Below, one piece after another: positions 55,200 to 64,000 of a stretch of DNA of 64,000 nt. The translations under genes and the position numbers were made by a program. The DNA is from Candidatus Bathyarchaeota archaeon (GTDB taxonomy: Archaea; Thermoproteota; Bathyarchaeia; Bathyarchaeales; Bathycorpusculaceae). Every line of letters begins with the position of its first letter. Within the stretch, counting starts at the first letter, position 1. Below the pieces are notes generated by a model, which saw only the letters and a program-made list of their open reading frames with translations, was not told where the DNA came from and ran no database searches. The stretch covers positions 58,859 to 122,858 of the forward strand of contig JAGTQX010000012.1 of assembly GCA_018396675.1 (NCBI GenBank), given 5' to 3'.

Positions 55200-55991
55200 T
55201 TGTTAATGGGAAAACCTGAACATGAGTTATCAATCGGGGAAATTTTAGAATTGGCATTTAATCTTTACACTAAAAATTTCCTCGTGTTCTTTTTTCCAAT
55301 ACTTATTATGATGGTGTTTTCCGGAATCGTAAGCGCTGTTGTCGCAAGCTTTGTTAACGAAGCATTATCCAACATGCCAATGTATGGAACTCTGCCGGAA
55401 GTTTTAGACTGGCTTACTAATTTCCTGCAAACTTTTATTCCGATAGCATTAGCTGCTACCCTTCTATCGTGGATTATAAGCGCGACTACGCAAGGAATCT
55501 GTGTCAAATGCGCCGCAGATTTAATAGAAAAAGGCCGTGCAAGCCTCGGAGAAGCTGTCAATTTCACAATTTACAAAATTTTTACACTGATAATAGCGGT
55601 GATTGTTACGAATTTATTAATTGTGTTGGGCTGCTTAGCGCTTATAATTCCTGGAATACTGTTGGCTATAATGTTTTACCTCGTTATTCCAGTGATTGTG
55701 GTGGAGGATATTGGTGTATTGGATGGCATTTCTAGGAGCAGAACACTTGTAGGTAATCGTTGGTTGAAAACGTTCGCTATTGCACTAATACTGGGCATAG
55801 TTAGCATGTTGGCCTATTACATTGGCAATCTGATTGGTCGACCATTAGGCACGTTCAATGTTGTAGTTGGAAGTGTTATATCCGCTTTTGTTCAGCCTAT
55901 TGTTGTGATTTCTGCAACTGTTTACTATTATGCCATGTTGGCAAAGGAGGCTAAAATGAAACTTCCGCCTCCTCCTCCACCGCCTTTCTAA
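55200..55991 (+). CDS. Multi-pass membrane protein with polyproline tail
   Basis: 263 residues, six or so transmembrane helices, and a C-terminal tail KLPPPPPPPF. The middle (FYLVIPVIVVEDIGVLDGISRSRTLV) resembles the glycerophosphodiester-phosphodiesterase membrane-type / DUF7847-like integral membrane family. TTG at 55200 or ATG at 55206 (GAGG upstream) is the start. Not enzymatic by any visible motif. Confidence 0.75.
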   Translation: MLMGKPEHELSIGEILELAFNLYTKNFLVFFFPILIMMVFSGIVSAVVASFVNEALSNMPMYGTLPEVLDWLTNFLQTFIPIALAATLLSWIISATTQGICVKCAADLIEKGRASLGEAVNFTIYKIFTLIIAVIVTNLLIVLGCLALIIPGILLAIMFYLVIPVIVVEDIGVLDGISRSRTLVGNRWLKTFAIALILGIVSMLAYYIGNLIGRPLGTFNVVVGSVISAFVQPIVVISATVYYYAMLAKEAKMKLPPPPPPPF

Positions 55992-56020
55992 ATTGAAGAA
56001 CAAAATTGTGGAGAAGCGGG

Positions 56021-56260
56021 TTACTTTTCTTCTTCTAAAAGCCACTTCAATGGTATGTCCTGATATGTTCCGTCTGGCAGCGTCCGTCTGATGGTTATCG
56101 GCAGTATGCCCGCTTCAAGCTCCCTTAAGGCTATGTCTATGGGGCTGGAGAACCCTTCTGGGACATCAACAAGTATTGGAGCGCCCATTGATATTTGAAG
56201 GGCTCTAGCTCCTACTACTCTTGCCTTCTCGAAACGTGTAAGCTTCGGTGGACCTATCAA
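56021..56260 (-). CDS. rpo6: RNA polymerase subunit Rpo6 (RpoK)
   Basis: 79 residues; archaeal counterpart of bacterial omega and eukaryotic Rpb6. Family core [20 protein letters not shown] (about 7-26) and [18 protein letters not shown] are intact. Positioned 27 bp after the thermosome stop on the same strand, an uncommon pairing that may reflect local operon structure. Confidence 0.95.
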   Translation of the reverse strand: MIGPPKLTRFEKARVVGARALQISMGAPILVDVPEGFSSPIDIALRELEAGILPITIRRTLPDGTYQDIPLKWLLEEEK

Positions 56261-56287
56261 AATTTTCTTCTCTTTTGTTGACGTAAT

Positions 56288-57940
56288 CTAATACTCCCCA
56301 GCACCGGGATATTCGCCGCCTGGTGGACCTTTAGACGGCATTGGGGGAGTTTTGGCTTTTCCAGCCGCTATGACATCGTCGATTTTCAGTATCAGCGACG
56401 CGGCTTCTGTTGCGGATTTTATAACTTGCTTTTTAACGGATATCGGCTCGAAAACTCCGGCTTCGCGCATGTCTTGAACTTTTCCGGATAGCACCTCAAT
56501 TCCAGTCCATGCCTCACCTTTCTCGTGTTTTGCCCGTAGTTCTGATAGTATGTCTATTGGATCTAAACCGGCGTTTTCTGTTAGTGTTGCTGGAATGGCT
56601 TCAAGAGCTTCAGCGAAACTTTTTACGGCTAGTTGTTCTCTGCCCGGAAGGGTTTCCGCATACTTTTTCAGTGCACGGGCAATTTCAAGTTCTGGTGCGC
56701 CTCCACCAGCTAGGATTTTTGGTTCTTCAACGATGTCGCGGACAACACATAAAGCGTCGTGCAGTGAACGTTCAGCCTCGTCTATTAGGCGTTCCGTTGC
56801 GCCTCTTATCAAAATTGTAACCGCTCGTGGATGCTTGCATCCTTCTACAAACGTCATTTTATCGTTGCCAATTTTGCGTTCTTCAACTAGGCTTGCGTAG
56901 CCCAAGTCTGATGGGCTCACGTCATCTAGGTTAGTTATTATTTTTCCTCCAGTGGCTTTTGCAAGTTTTTCCACGTCTGATTTTTTGATTCTACGCACTG
57001 CAAGTATTCCTTTTCTGGCCAAGAAATGCTGCGCCATATCGTCTATGCCTTTTTGGCATAGTACAACATTTGCGCCTATTGCGGCGAGTTTTTCAACCAT
57101 TTCCTTCAGCATGGCTTCTTCTTGTTTTAGGAAAGCATCCATTTGCTCTGGGCTTTCAATGTTGATTTTCGCGTCAAACTCTGTTTTTTCAATTTCCAGT
57201 GAAGCGTCAAGTATTGCTATTTTCGCGTTTTCCACTCGTTTCGGCATTCCAGAGTGAACTACTTCCTTGTCCAGCACTATGCCGTTTATCAGCGTCGTGT
57301 CTTTTATCGATTCTCCTGCTTTCTTCTCGACTTTTATGTCGTCTATGTCTGCCTTATATTCGCCGTTTTCTTTTTCTGCAACCTGCAGAACCGCTTTAAC
57401 AGCTAATTCAGCAAGGTATTCGCGGTGTTCCGCCACAAGCTTGCTCGCCATACACGTCATTGCAGCCTTTTTTAAATGTTCTTGAGAGTTCAAATTGACG
57501 GGTATTGCTATTTTCTCCACAACTTCCAAAGCTTTTTCAGCGGCTTTTTTGTAGCCGTCAATTATTATGGTTGGGTGAATGTTTTTGTTTATAAGCTCCT
57601 CAGCCTTGTTTAGCAGTTCGCCTGAAAGCACGACAGCCGTTGTTGTTCCGTCTCCAGCCTCGTTATCCTGTGTTTTCGCAACTTCAACCATCATTTTTGC
57701 GGCTGGATGCTGCACATCCATCTCATCCAAGATTGTGCGTCCGTCGCTTGTCACTGTCACGTCGCCGAAGCTGTCAACAAGCATTTTATCCATGCCTTTC
57801 GGGCCGAGTGAGCTTTTCACGGTTTCAGCTATAATGCGCGCTGCCATTATATTCGTGTGTTGGGCTTCCTTTCCCCTCGAGCGGCTTGAACCTTCCTTCA
57901 ATATTAGAACTGGGACTCCTGTTGATGCGGGTGATGACAA
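56288..57940 (-). CDS. Thermosome (group II chaperonin) subunit
   Basis: 550 residues from a TTG with AGGAGG 9 bp upstream; the track ATG at 57967 places this ribosome site inside the gene. ATP-driven protein-folding ring. Family motifs: [25 protein letters not shown] (about 45), [15 protein letters not shown] (about 88) and [13 protein letters not shown] (about 400). The C-terminus is [12 protein letters not shown] rather than the usual Gly-Met repeats. Confidence 0.95.
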   Translation of the reverse strand: MSSPASTGVPVLILKEGSSRSRGKEAQHTNIMAARIIAETVKSSLGPKGMDKMLVDSFGDVTVTSDGRTILDEMDVQHPAAKMMVEVAKTQDNEAGDGTTTAVVLSGELLNKAEELINKNIHPTIIIDGYKKAAEKALEVVEKIAIPVNLNSQEHLKKAAMTCMASKLVAEHREYLAELAVKAVLQVAEKENGEYKADIDDIKVEKKAGESIKDTTLINGIVLDKEVVHSGMPKRVENAKIAILDASLEIEKTEFDAKINIESPEQMDAFLKQEEAMLKEMVEKLAAIGANVVLCQKGIDDMAQHFLARKGILAVRRIKKSDVEKLAKATGGKIITNLDDVSPSDLGYASLVEERKIGNDKMTFVEGCKHPRAVTILIRGATERLIDEAERSLHDALCVVRDIVEEPKILAGGGAPELEIARALKKYAETLPGREQLAVKSFAEALEAIPATLTENAGLDPIDILSELRAKHEKGEAWTGIEVLSGKVQDMREAGVFEPISVKKQVIKSATEAASLILKIDDVIAAGKAKTPPMPSKGPPGGEYPGAGEY

Positions 57941-58013
57941 GTCAAACAACCTCCTAATGCGTCTCAATGAGAAACAGCATTACAATATAAATTTTTCTAA
58001 AAAGGCTGACGTT

Positions 58014-59123
58014 TTAGGTTGGTTTCAAGGCTGATTTTAGCCCATTCCCCGTCAAAACTATCAAAGTTTTCTCTCCGCTTGCCGCTTCGCCAACTTTCAA
58101 CTGTTTCTTGTAGGCCGCATAAGCAACTGCAGAGCTTGGCTCAACAAAAAAGCCTTGATTTGCAAGTTCTTTAAAAGCTTGAAAAATTTCTTCCTCTTCA
58201 ACCATAACCGTGTCGCCGTTCGCGGCCCTCAAACTTTTCGTCATTGTTTCCAGAAGCGGTGGGTTCGTGCTAACCAACGCGTCAGCCAAAGAGCTTATTT
58301 TTTCCGGAGGTGTATATGAAAGGTTTTTGAAGCGGTGGTGAAGCGGCGAAACTTGGCTTGTCTGGCAAGCAACGATTTTTGGCATGAAATCGGCAACAGC
58401 TGACTTCAGCAAATGTTTGAACCCCTCTATAACGCCTAACAGTAGTGTTCCAGCAGAAACTGGCAAGTAAACTCTTTCTGGGACATGCCACACAAACTGT
58501 TCAGCTACCTCATATGCAAGACTTCTTATTCCATCACGGAAAATTGGGTGAAATATGTGCCCAACATAAAACTTTCCTTTATCCGCTTTTTGCGCTTCAT
58601 CAGCAACATGAGCCCTTGAGCCAGAAACTTTGACAACATCAGCACCGTAGAACATTATCTGGTTCAGTTTTGGTCCTGAAACATTTTCTGGAACGTAAAT
58701 TTTAGCCTTAACTCCTGCGCGTGCGGCATAGGCTGCTATTGAAGCGCCAGCGTTGCCGGATGAATCTTCAGAAAGATAGCCCCCAACTTTTTTCACTTGT
58801 TCATGCAAAGCCGATATCAAAACCGTTGAGCCTCTATCTTTGAAGGAACCAGTTGGATTAAGGTTCTCAAGTTTAAAGTATAGATTTTCAGAAAACTTGA
58901 CAAGCGGAGTCCAACCCTCACCCAGAGTTATGATGTTATCTTTTTTCACGTAAGGAAAGAGTTTTGCATAACGCCAGACATCAAAGCGTTTCTTATTTAC
59001 TTCTCCTTTTTTAAAGTTTAAGTGAATTCGAACAGTTGTTATGCCTCCGCAATTAGGACACCTAAATTCCAGCATGTTTTCTGATCTGCAACCGCATGAT
59101 AGACATTTAAGCTCATAACTCAT
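58014..59123 (-). CDS. thrC: Threonine synthase
   Basis: 369 residues from ATG at 59123 (MSYELKC). Makes threonine from O-phosphohomoserine, PLP dependent. An N-terminal zinc ribbon (CLSCGCR...CPNCGG) is typical of archaeal members; the PLP Lys is in [11 protein letters not shown] (about 95), the phosphate-binding loop is [13 protein letters not shown] and the SAGT loop follows (about 215). Downstream of the thermosome start, transcribed in the same direction. Confidence 0.92.
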   Translation of the reverse strand: MSYELKCLSCGCRSENMLEFRCPNCGGITTVRIHLNFKKGEVNKKRFDVWRYAKLFPYVKKDNIITLGEGWTPLVKFSENLYFKLENLNPTGSFKDRGSTVLISALHEQVKKVGGYLSEDSSGNAGASIAAYAARAGVKAKIYVPENVSGPKLNQIMFYGADVVKVSGSRAHVADEAQKADKGKFYVGHIFHPIFRDGIRSLAYEVAEQFVWHVPERVYLPVSAGTLLLGVIEGFKHLLKSAVADFMPKIVACQTSQVSPLHHRFKNLSYTPPEKISSLADALVSTNPPLLETMTKSLRAANGDTVMVEEEEIFQAFKELANQGFFVEPSSAVAYAAYKKQLKVGEAASGEKTLIVLTGNGLKSALKPT

Positions 59124-59189
59124 GTAAACACCCAACCATTTCATAAAAAGTAGGTGGGATTGTATAATAATTGTTGTTGTATGAGTGTT

Positions 59190-59489
59190 TCAGTTTTGTG
59201 CATGTCTTTTGTATAGCGCTTTTTTAGGGTCTTTAAGCAGTAAAGCTATTTCCCAAATGATTAGGCCGGTTATGACTAGAATTGTTCCTAGAACTGTTGC
59301 TTCGGCTGTCATTTCGAGGAAGTCGCCGCCTTCCATGAGGTAGCCCATAGCATGGTCGACTAGGACCATTATTGTTGCTCCCCAGTAGATTAGGGTTAGC
59401 AGTTTAAGCATGTAAACGTCGTTTTCAGCTTTTGAGTACCATATGGCGGTTGTTAATGTTGCGGCTGACGCTAACAGTATTAGCCACAT
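59190..59489 (-). CDS. Small membrane protein, paralogue of 59564-59932
   Basis: 99 residues, three predicted transmembrane helices. The core KLLTLIYWGATIMVLVDHAMG...GTILVITGLIIWEIALLL parallels the divergent neighbour. The buried Trp-Gly, Asp-His and Gly-Thr positions are shared. No recognised family; a redox or ion-binding His is possible but unproven. Confidence 0.65.
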   Translation of the reverse strand: MWLILLASAATLTTAIWYSKAENDVYMLKLLTLIYWGATIMVLVDHAMGYLMEGGDFLEMTAEATVLGTILVITGLIIWEIALLLKDPKKALYKRHAQN

Positions 59490-59563
59490 TTGTTTTTTCC
59501 TCCGTTAACCTTATTAGCCAGTATTACTTTTATTAATTTCGGTATTACTTAAGGTGAGAACGC
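59490..59563. promoter_or_regulatory. Divergent promoter with GTATTACTT repeat
   Basis: The 74-bp gap between the two small membrane protein genes holds GTATTACTT at 59521-59529 and again at 59542-59550, 21 bp apart, i.e. two helical turns on one face. An AT-rich stretch (TTTATTAATTTC) lies between. This is the layout of a dimeric regulator site controlling both genes. Confidence 0.5.
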
Positions 59564-59932
59564 ATGGCATGCTTCCTAGTTCCGATGATACTGGCAATAA
59601 TAACGTCAACAATACAGAAAACGGCTCGGAACACGGCTCAAAAACTGAAACTATGGCTGCTTAACGCGTTACTTTGGGGCGGAGTGATACTTCTCACAGT
59701 TGAACATGTTTGGCACGGCGAAGTTACCCCATGGCCACCATATTTAACAGCGATGAGCAACCCCGCAGACATACCTATCATGCTTCACGAAATGTCTACG
59801 ATAGGCACGGCTATGTCAGTTGTAACATTATGCACCTGGGCGGCGACACTGGCAATAAGCAATTTGATAACGCCGAAAATAACCGCGTTCAAGCAAATGG
59901 GCGCGGCAAACAAAACCAACACTACAATATAA
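59564..59932 (+). CDS. Small membrane protein, paralogue of 59190-59489
   Basis: 122 residues, three to four transmembrane helices. KLWLLNALLWGGVILLTVEHVWHG...IGTAMSVVTLCTWAATLAIS aligns by eye with its divergent partner, sharing WG, [DE]H and GT positions, with an extra loop containing Trp and Pro. Unknown function; a heteromeric membrane complex is one possibility. Confidence 0.65.
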   Translation: MACFLVPMILAIITSTIQKTARNTAQKLKLWLLNALLWGGVILLTVEHVWHGEVTPWPPYLTAMSNPADIPIMLHEMSTIGTAMSVVTLCTWAATLAISNLITPKITAFKQMGAANKTNTTI

Positions 59933-60137
59933 CCCGCAAAACCTCTCTTCCTATCAAAGTTAACAATAAACAAATAAACATCGAGAATCGTCAATAAGGC
60001 TCTTGTAAAACTCAGTCTAACTACTTTGTTCTGCTTTTTTACAAATTTGCGCTTCTTTTATTCATTGATTGTTTTTTGTTATTGTTTAGTTTTCCCGCAA
60101 GTCATAAAAGCCAAATAGGCAAATGTAAACTTGGTAG

Positions 60138-60611
60138 TTGCCTGTGTTGAAAGTGATTGTTGTTTACGAGTCCATGTATGGCAACACTAAACGCGTTGCG
60201 GAAACGATTGTGGAAGGAATAAATGAGGCTGATGGAGTGGATGTCTCTATTGTGGAGTTGAAACGGGTTGAACTAAACGGGATTGCTGATTACGACGCAA
60301 TTCTTATTGGTTCACCTAATCATTTTGGAGGCCCGACAAGAGGCATAAAAGGCTTCATTGACAAACTTGGCAAGCTTCAGTTGAACGGAAAATTTTTCGC
60401 TTTTTTTGACACTTACATGGGAAACGACTTCGAGAAAGCAGCAAATAAGATGGAGAAACAAATAAGCAGTAAAATCCAGAAAATAAAACATCCAATTTTA
60501 AGCTTATCAATAAAAGTTCAAGGAATAAAAGGACCAATTGCTGACGGCGAACTCTACAAATGTAAAGAATTCGGAAAACAAATAGCGGCTCACATTAAAG
60601 AGGGATTTTGA
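60138..60611 (+). CDS. Flavodoxin
   Basis: 157 residues. FMN-phosphate loop VYESMYGNTKRVAETIVEG (about 9-27), then LIGSPNHFGGPTRGIKGFID (about 55-75) and FFDTYMGNDFEKA (about 92). Low-potential electron carrier. Start is TTG at 60138, or GTG/TTG slightly downstream. Followed by a membrane gene that overlaps its stop. Confidence 0.9.
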   Translation: MPVLKVIVVYESMYGNTKRVAETIVEGINEADGVDVSIVELKRVELNGIADYDAILIGSPNHFGGPTRGIKGFIDKLGKLQLNGKFFAFFDTYMGNDFEKAANKMEKQISSKIQKIKHPILSLSIKVQGIKGPIADGELYKCKEFGKQIAAHIKEGF

Positions 60612-60979
60612 AGATGGCGAACAAAGGAGTTATCATTATGGCTGTTCTATGGATTTTGCAATCCGTTGGCAGACTCTGTTTTGCATTCTTGGGCGGCCCA
60701 GAAGGAATGGGCCAATTCTTGGACGTCCAAATTTCCAACTTAACTTCTCAAGTAATGTTTCTAATGTTCTTGCTGCTTGGAGTCATTGGACTTTTCGCTG
60801 CTGTTAGCCTTCTAGTCAAGCAAAAATTGGGTTTTTGGGTCACAACTTCAATTAGCATCGCAACCATAGCCTTCGATGTTTGGGGATGTACAATACAGTA
60901 CACCGCAGCCATCGGTTTCGTGTTACCGATAATATCAATAATCTATTTGTACGCTAGAAAATCAGAAATTTTGCATTAA
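60608..60979 (+). CDS. Four-helix membrane protein
   Basis: 123 residues, four transmembrane helices. The TTG at 60608 overlaps the flavodoxin stop, but ATG at 60614 (MANKGV) is probably the real start. No family recognised. Coupling with flavodoxin hints at a redox-related membrane role, which is inference only. Confidence 0.65.
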   Translation: MKMANKGVIIMAVLWILQSVGRLCFAFLGGPEGMGQFLDVQISNLTSQVMFLMFLLLGVIGLFAAVSLLVKQKLGFWVTTSISIATIAFDVWGCTIQYTAAIGFVLPIISIIYLYARKSEILH

Positions 60980-61037
60980 CCGGCCGATGCGAATGCAAAC
61001 GGGCAACCAAACAGAATCAACGTATACTTTTATTAGG

Positions 61038-61706
61038 TTATTCTCTGCTTGCAAGTATTACAATGTAGTCAGCTGTATCAGCGCATACGTCGGCAGCATG
61101 TTCGATAAACTCTACAAGGTCATCGAAGATTATGACTGCGCCGCTGCCCATTTTATCGGAATATTTGATGAATGAAGTTTTTGTTTCTAAATAGTTATCG
61201 TCAATTTTCTTTTCGATTTCCTCGACTTTTTTTGCGCCGTTTATGGCTCCAGCAGAATCTACCGCTATTTTTTCAATGCTTCCTCTTAATGCGTGAGCGC
61301 ATTCCACAAGAAGCGCGGTCATGCGGGCAGTGCTTTCCCATAGTTCTTTTGGAATTTTTGCTTCCTCAAGCATTTTGATGCATCTTCCAGTATCCTTAAC
61401 GTGGTCGGCGAGTGTGTCAAGACGTTTAACAAGATGCATCAAGTCTTCACGGTATTCCGCGAATAGGGCCACGCCCTTTGACAATTCCTTGAAAACTTCT
61501 GTTCGCAGTCTGTCAACTTCCTTTTCAACCTTGAAAATGTTGTCAATGTATTGCGTTGCTTCTTTTTTGTTGCCTTCCGCCATTTTCTGCATGGCTTGAT
61601 TCAAAAGCGTAACCGTGTCAAGCGCTTTGGTTATCTGATCCTGTGCCAAGTCAAGTGCTTTTGTTCTCCGTCGCCTCTCAAACCACGCGTAGCTTTTACT
61701 TTCCAA
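61038..61706 (-). CDS. DUF47 / PhoU-like protein
   Basis: 222 residues, six-helix PhoU-like bundle of the DUF47 (TIGR00153) family. Recognised by WFERRRR, the EKEVDRLRTEVFKELSKG repeat (about 72-90) and VEEIEKKIDDNYLETKTSF (about 165). Family members usually accompany a PiT phosphate transporter; no transporter is adjacent here. Confidence 0.9.
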   Translation of the reverse strand: MESKSYAWFERRRRTKALDLAQDQITKALDTVTLLNQAMQKMAEGNKKEATQYIDNIFKVEKEVDRLRTEVFKELSKGVALFAEYREDLMHLVKRLDTLADHVKDTGRCIKMLEEAKIPKELWESTARMTALLVECAHALRGSIEKIAVDSAGAINGAKKVEEIEKKIDDNYLETKTSFIKYSDKMGSGAVIIFDDLVEFIEHAADVCADTADYIVILASRE

Positions 61707-61773
61707 GTTTCCATCTCCTTTAACATAGCTTTTTCATAAAATGCTTATAACACTTTGCAAACTTTAGCATGTG

Positions 61774-62238
61774 TTAAACTTCGTGTTCAGTGACCCAATA
61801 AGCTTTCGTTTTTCCATTTATGGCTGTAACATACTCTTTTTTGAAGATCGGCGCCTCTCGCTTGTATCTTTCAACAGCCTCTCTTAAGGCTGGGAAAACG
61901 TTTTCTCTGTGAGAGCCCGCAACAACAACATACACTAGGTCTTCGCCGACGTTAAACTCGCCTAGAAAATGGTGAATCTGCACGTCAACCAAGCCGTATT
62001 TTCTCTTTATGTCGCTGCATATGCTTGACAGCACTTCATCGGCTTTCTCCTCATAAGCTTCTATCTCTAATTTTTGAACTTTTTCGCCATTCACGTTTTC
62101 TCCGCGGACAACACCAATAAACAAAGCTAAGGCTCCAGTCTTTGCAAATGCGCCCTCGTTTTTCACCGTCCCGATTAAGTCTACTATGGAGAAGGCGCCT
62201 TTTTGATGGACATGTTTCCCGCTCATAACACATCGCAT
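61774..62238 (-). CDS. moaE: Molybdopterin synthase catalytic subunit MoaE
   Basis: 154 residues. MoaE inserts sulfur into precursor Z with MoaD, giving molybdopterin. LALFIGVVRGENVNGEKVQKLEIEAYEE (about 42-68), VQIHHFLGEFNVGEDLVYVVVAGSHRENVFPAL and KREAPIFKKEYV with the catalytic Lys are intact. A start at residue 5 (62226) suits the AAGGA site better. MoaD is not in the window. Confidence 0.93.
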   Translation of the reverse strand: MRCVMSGKHVHQKGAFSIVDLIGTVKNEGAFAKTGALALFIGVVRGENVNGEKVQKLEIEAYEEKADEVLSSICSDIKRKYGLVDVQIHHFLGEFNVGEDLVYVVVAGSHRENVFPALREAVERYKREAPIFKKEYVTAINGKTKAYWVTEHEV

Positions 62239-62251
62239 TCCTTGTATTTGA

Positions 62252-63208
62252 TTAGGACATTTTAATCAGTTTCTCTGATAAGTTGAAGAGCCTTTTTTGA
62301 TATTCAAGAAATCTTTCATGTGCTTCTTTTAATGTAATTTCTTCAAACCTTACAGTATCGTTTGGCTTGGCTTGTCCAAGTCTATCCATGTCTGGAGTTA
62401 TTGCCACAGCTATTTTTGGATAGCCGCCGGTTGTTTGCGCATCACGCATTATAACTATTGGTTTGCCATCTCTAGGAACCTGAATCGCGCCGGGCAAAAG
62501 CGCGTCAGAAACAATATCCGCTTTTCCTTTATGTTCTACCGGCGGACCTTCGAGTCGATAACCCATTCGGTCAGACTCCACAGTAATCTTGTATGGGTTC
62601 TCTAAGAAAGTTTTAACACCCAAATCAGTGAACATGTCCGCTTGCGGCCCTAAAATCACACGCACGTTAAAGCTGCTTTCAAATTGTGGTATAAGGTTTT
62701 CCGGCATTCTATATCTTATGTCAACTGTGCTAACATCAAAAGCTTCTATCACGTCTCCGCTTTTGAGTTGTCTGCCATCGATCCCGCCGAATTTGCCACG
62801 TGTATAAGTTGACCTGCTTCCAAGGACCACGGGAACGTTTATTCCCCCTCTTATTGAAAGATAGCTTCTGCATCCACTCTTCATTTTTCCAAAAGAAATT
62901 ATGTCGCCTTCACGAATATTCAATGTCTGCCACATAGGAACACTTTGACCATTAATATTAAGCGAAATACATCCGCCAGTCACCGCGATCTGCGTGTCCG
63001 TCAAAGCTTGAAACTCTGGCCCAATAATAGTTATCTCTAAACATGCATCGCTGGGATTGTTTGCAACCAGCAAGTTTGCCGCAACCAAAGAGAAAGTGTC
63101 CATGGCGCCAGATATAGGAACGCCATACTTAAGATAGCCGTATCTCCCCAAATCCTGCACTGTAGTAAAGAAACCAGTTTTCAATGTCTGCAAAACCTTC
63201 ATTTTCAC
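62252..63208 (-). CDS. pxpC: 5-oxoprolinase subunit C (biotin-dependent carboxyltransferase-like)
   Basis: 318 residues; PxpC (KipA-type) of the ATP-dependent 5-oxoprolinase complex that recycles pyroglutamate. TVQDLGRYGYLKYGVPISGAMD (about 16-37), ANNPSDACLEIT (about 49) and MRDAQTTGGYPKIAVA near residue 255 match the AHS2 domain. Overlaps PxpB by 4 bp (ATGA), indicating one operon. Confidence 0.93.
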   Translation of the reverse strand: MKMKVLQTLKTGFFTTVQDLGRYGYLKYGVPISGAMDTFSLVAANLLVANNPSDACLEITIIGPEFQALTDTQIAVTGGCISLNINGQSVPMWQTLNIREGDIISFGKMKSGCRSYLSIRGGINVPVVLGSRSTYTRGKFGGIDGRQLKSGDVIEAFDVSTVDIRYRMPENLIPQFESSFNVRVILGPQADMFTDLGVKTFLENPYKITVESDRMGYRLEGPPVEHKGKADIVSDALLPGAIQVPRDGKPIVIMRDAQTTGGYPKIAVAITPDMDRLGQAKPNDTVRFEEITLKEAHERFLEYQKRLFNLSEKLIKMS

Positions 63209-63936
63209 GTATCCTCAAAACGCGGGATGTAAGCTTCGTTTTGGACTAGTTCCTCAATTTTCCTGAACTCTGCCTCTGTGATTGGTTGAAATTTTACCAT
63301 GTCGCCTGGTTTAAGCAGTGCTGGCGGTTGCCACAAATGATTAAACAGCTTAACAGGTGTTCTTCCTATTATTTGCCACCCGCCTGGGGCTTCGCATGGA
63401 TATATGCCCGTCTGTTTCTCTGCGATGCCAACAGACCCAGTATGCACTTTTAATCGTGGAGTTGCAAGGCGTGGTGTAGCGATTTCGTCTGGAACCTCGC
63501 CTAGGTAGGGGAAGCCGGCAACGAAACCAATCATATACACTCTGTAAACCCTTTCAGAATGCAGTTTCACGACTTGTTCTTCGGTCAAACCGTGAGTTTT
63601 GGCTACGTAATTTAGGTCTGGCCCGTATGTGCCTCCATAAATGACTGGTATGACAATTTTTCTGGCTTTCGTTTCTGTCGGCATATCTTCTAATATTTTT
63701 TCAATTTCGAGAATTCGTGATATTATTTGCTCATGTGTTGTTTCCAGCGGATTGTAACGGATCAGCAGTGACCTGTAGGTTGGGACTAGTTCTTCAACGC
63801 CTTTTATATGCACATTTATTATCGCTTCATTTAAGGCGATGACTTTGCGGTTTATTTCGCTGGTGATCTTGTCGCCGATTTCAACTAGTAAAGCGTTGTC
63901 ACCGAATGGTAAAAACCGCGCGGATGTGTAACTCAT
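63205..63936 (-). CDS. pxpB: 5-oxoprolinase subunit B
   Basis: 243 residues; PxpB (KipI-type, AHS1 domain). FLPFGDNALLVEIGD near the start, VYMIGFVAGFPYLGEVP (about 131) and SVGIAEKQTGIYPCEAPGGWQIIGRTP (about 168-194) are typical. It forms the complex with PxpC and PxpA, which are neighbours on both sides. Confidence 0.93.
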   Translation of the reverse strand: MSYTSARFLPFGDNALLVEIGDKITSEINRKVIALNEAIINVHIKGVEELVPTYRSLLIRYNPLETTHEQIISRILEIEKILEDMPTETKARKIVIPVIYGGTYGPDLNYVAKTHGLTEEQVVKLHSERVYRVYMIGFVAGFPYLGEVPDEIATPRLATPRLKVHTGSVGIAEKQTGIYPCEAPGGWQIIGRTPVKLFNHLWQPPALLKPGDMVKFQPITEAEFRKIEELVQNEAYIPRFEDT

Positions 63937-63952
63937 AACCAGTTCCTAGGGT

Positions 63953-64000
63953 TTAGATAAAGTCGCTTACTGGTTTAACTTCTACGCCTGCTTTAGTCAG
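63953..64000 (-). CDS. pxpA: 5-oxoprolinase subunit A, C-terminal end (partial)
   Basis: The last 15 codons and stop of a leftward gene that continues beyond the window, ending GVEVKPVSDFI. PxpA (LamB/YcsF) proteins end in a similar GVxVKP-type tail and this is the usual operon partner of PxpB and PxpC, so the assignment rests mostly on context. Confidence 0.6.
   Translation of the reverse strand: MTKAGVEVKPVSDFI

Overview
The window looks like chromosomal DNA of an archaeon of the TACK group, most plausibly a Bathyarchaeia-type lineage. The evidence is archaeal information-processing genes (Rpo6/RpoK, aEF-1beta, FEN-1, Trm5, TruD, Pth2, FAU-1, CDC48, thermosome), an archaeal-type methionine adenosyltransferase, archaeal lipid enzymes, and ribosomal protein S26e, which is known from TACK and eukaryotes but not Euryarchaeota. 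TTG and GTG starts are common. The lineage is inference; no rRNA is present.

Region 1 (about 99-10552) is an integrated mobile element. A 16-bp direct repeat (TAGCAAGAAAAAATAG) lies at 99-114 and 10537-10552, and a zinc-ribbon tyrosine recombinase gene sits just inside the left copy. The left copy forms the last codons and stop of a gene that runs in from outside the window, as expected for integration into the 3' end of a protein gene. Inside are a run of small, closely packed leftward genes, including one with a MuF-like phage head-morphogenesis motif, a large primase-polymerase/helicase, and several ribbon-helix-helix or winged-helix regulators around divergent promoters with repeated operator-like sequences. 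No capsid, portal, terminase or conjugation ATPase is recognisable.

Region 2 (10.6-24.4 kb) is core chromosome: a CinA-type domain protein, a secreted transglutaminase-like protein, a GPN-loop GTPase, a DUF4443 regulator, AdoMet synthetase, an HTH-CBS regulator, a DHH phosphoesterase, and a leftward block truD, pth2, geranylgeranyl reductase, small wHTH, cdc48, aEF-1beta and a zinc ribbon.

Region 3 (24.5-39.3 kb) holds FEN-1, a tryptophanase, a frame-disrupted protein-L-isoaspartate methyltransferase, GlmS, a two-gene MetE-like methionine synthase with a divergent HTH regulator, DUF371, Trm5, a cluster of three CBS-domain proteins, DUF4438, S26e, a CDP-alcohol phosphatidyltransferase and DUF1805.

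Region 4 (39.3-64 kb) has family-4-like uracil-DNA glycosylase, DUF72, an XRE regulator, a stand-alone AsnRS-like catalytic core (asparagine synthetase-related), DMT and MFS transporters, pyrimidine genes (pyrF, pyrC), the GMP synthetase ATP-PPase subunit, acylphosphatase, RtcA, FAU-1, a Mut7-C nuclease, Rpo6, thermosome, threonine synthase, a divergent pair of similar small membrane proteins, flavodoxin, a PhoU-like DUF47 protein, MoaE and the 5-oxoprolinase subunits PxpC, PxpB and the last codons of PxpA. No rRNA, tRNA, CRISPR array or insertion sequence was recognised.
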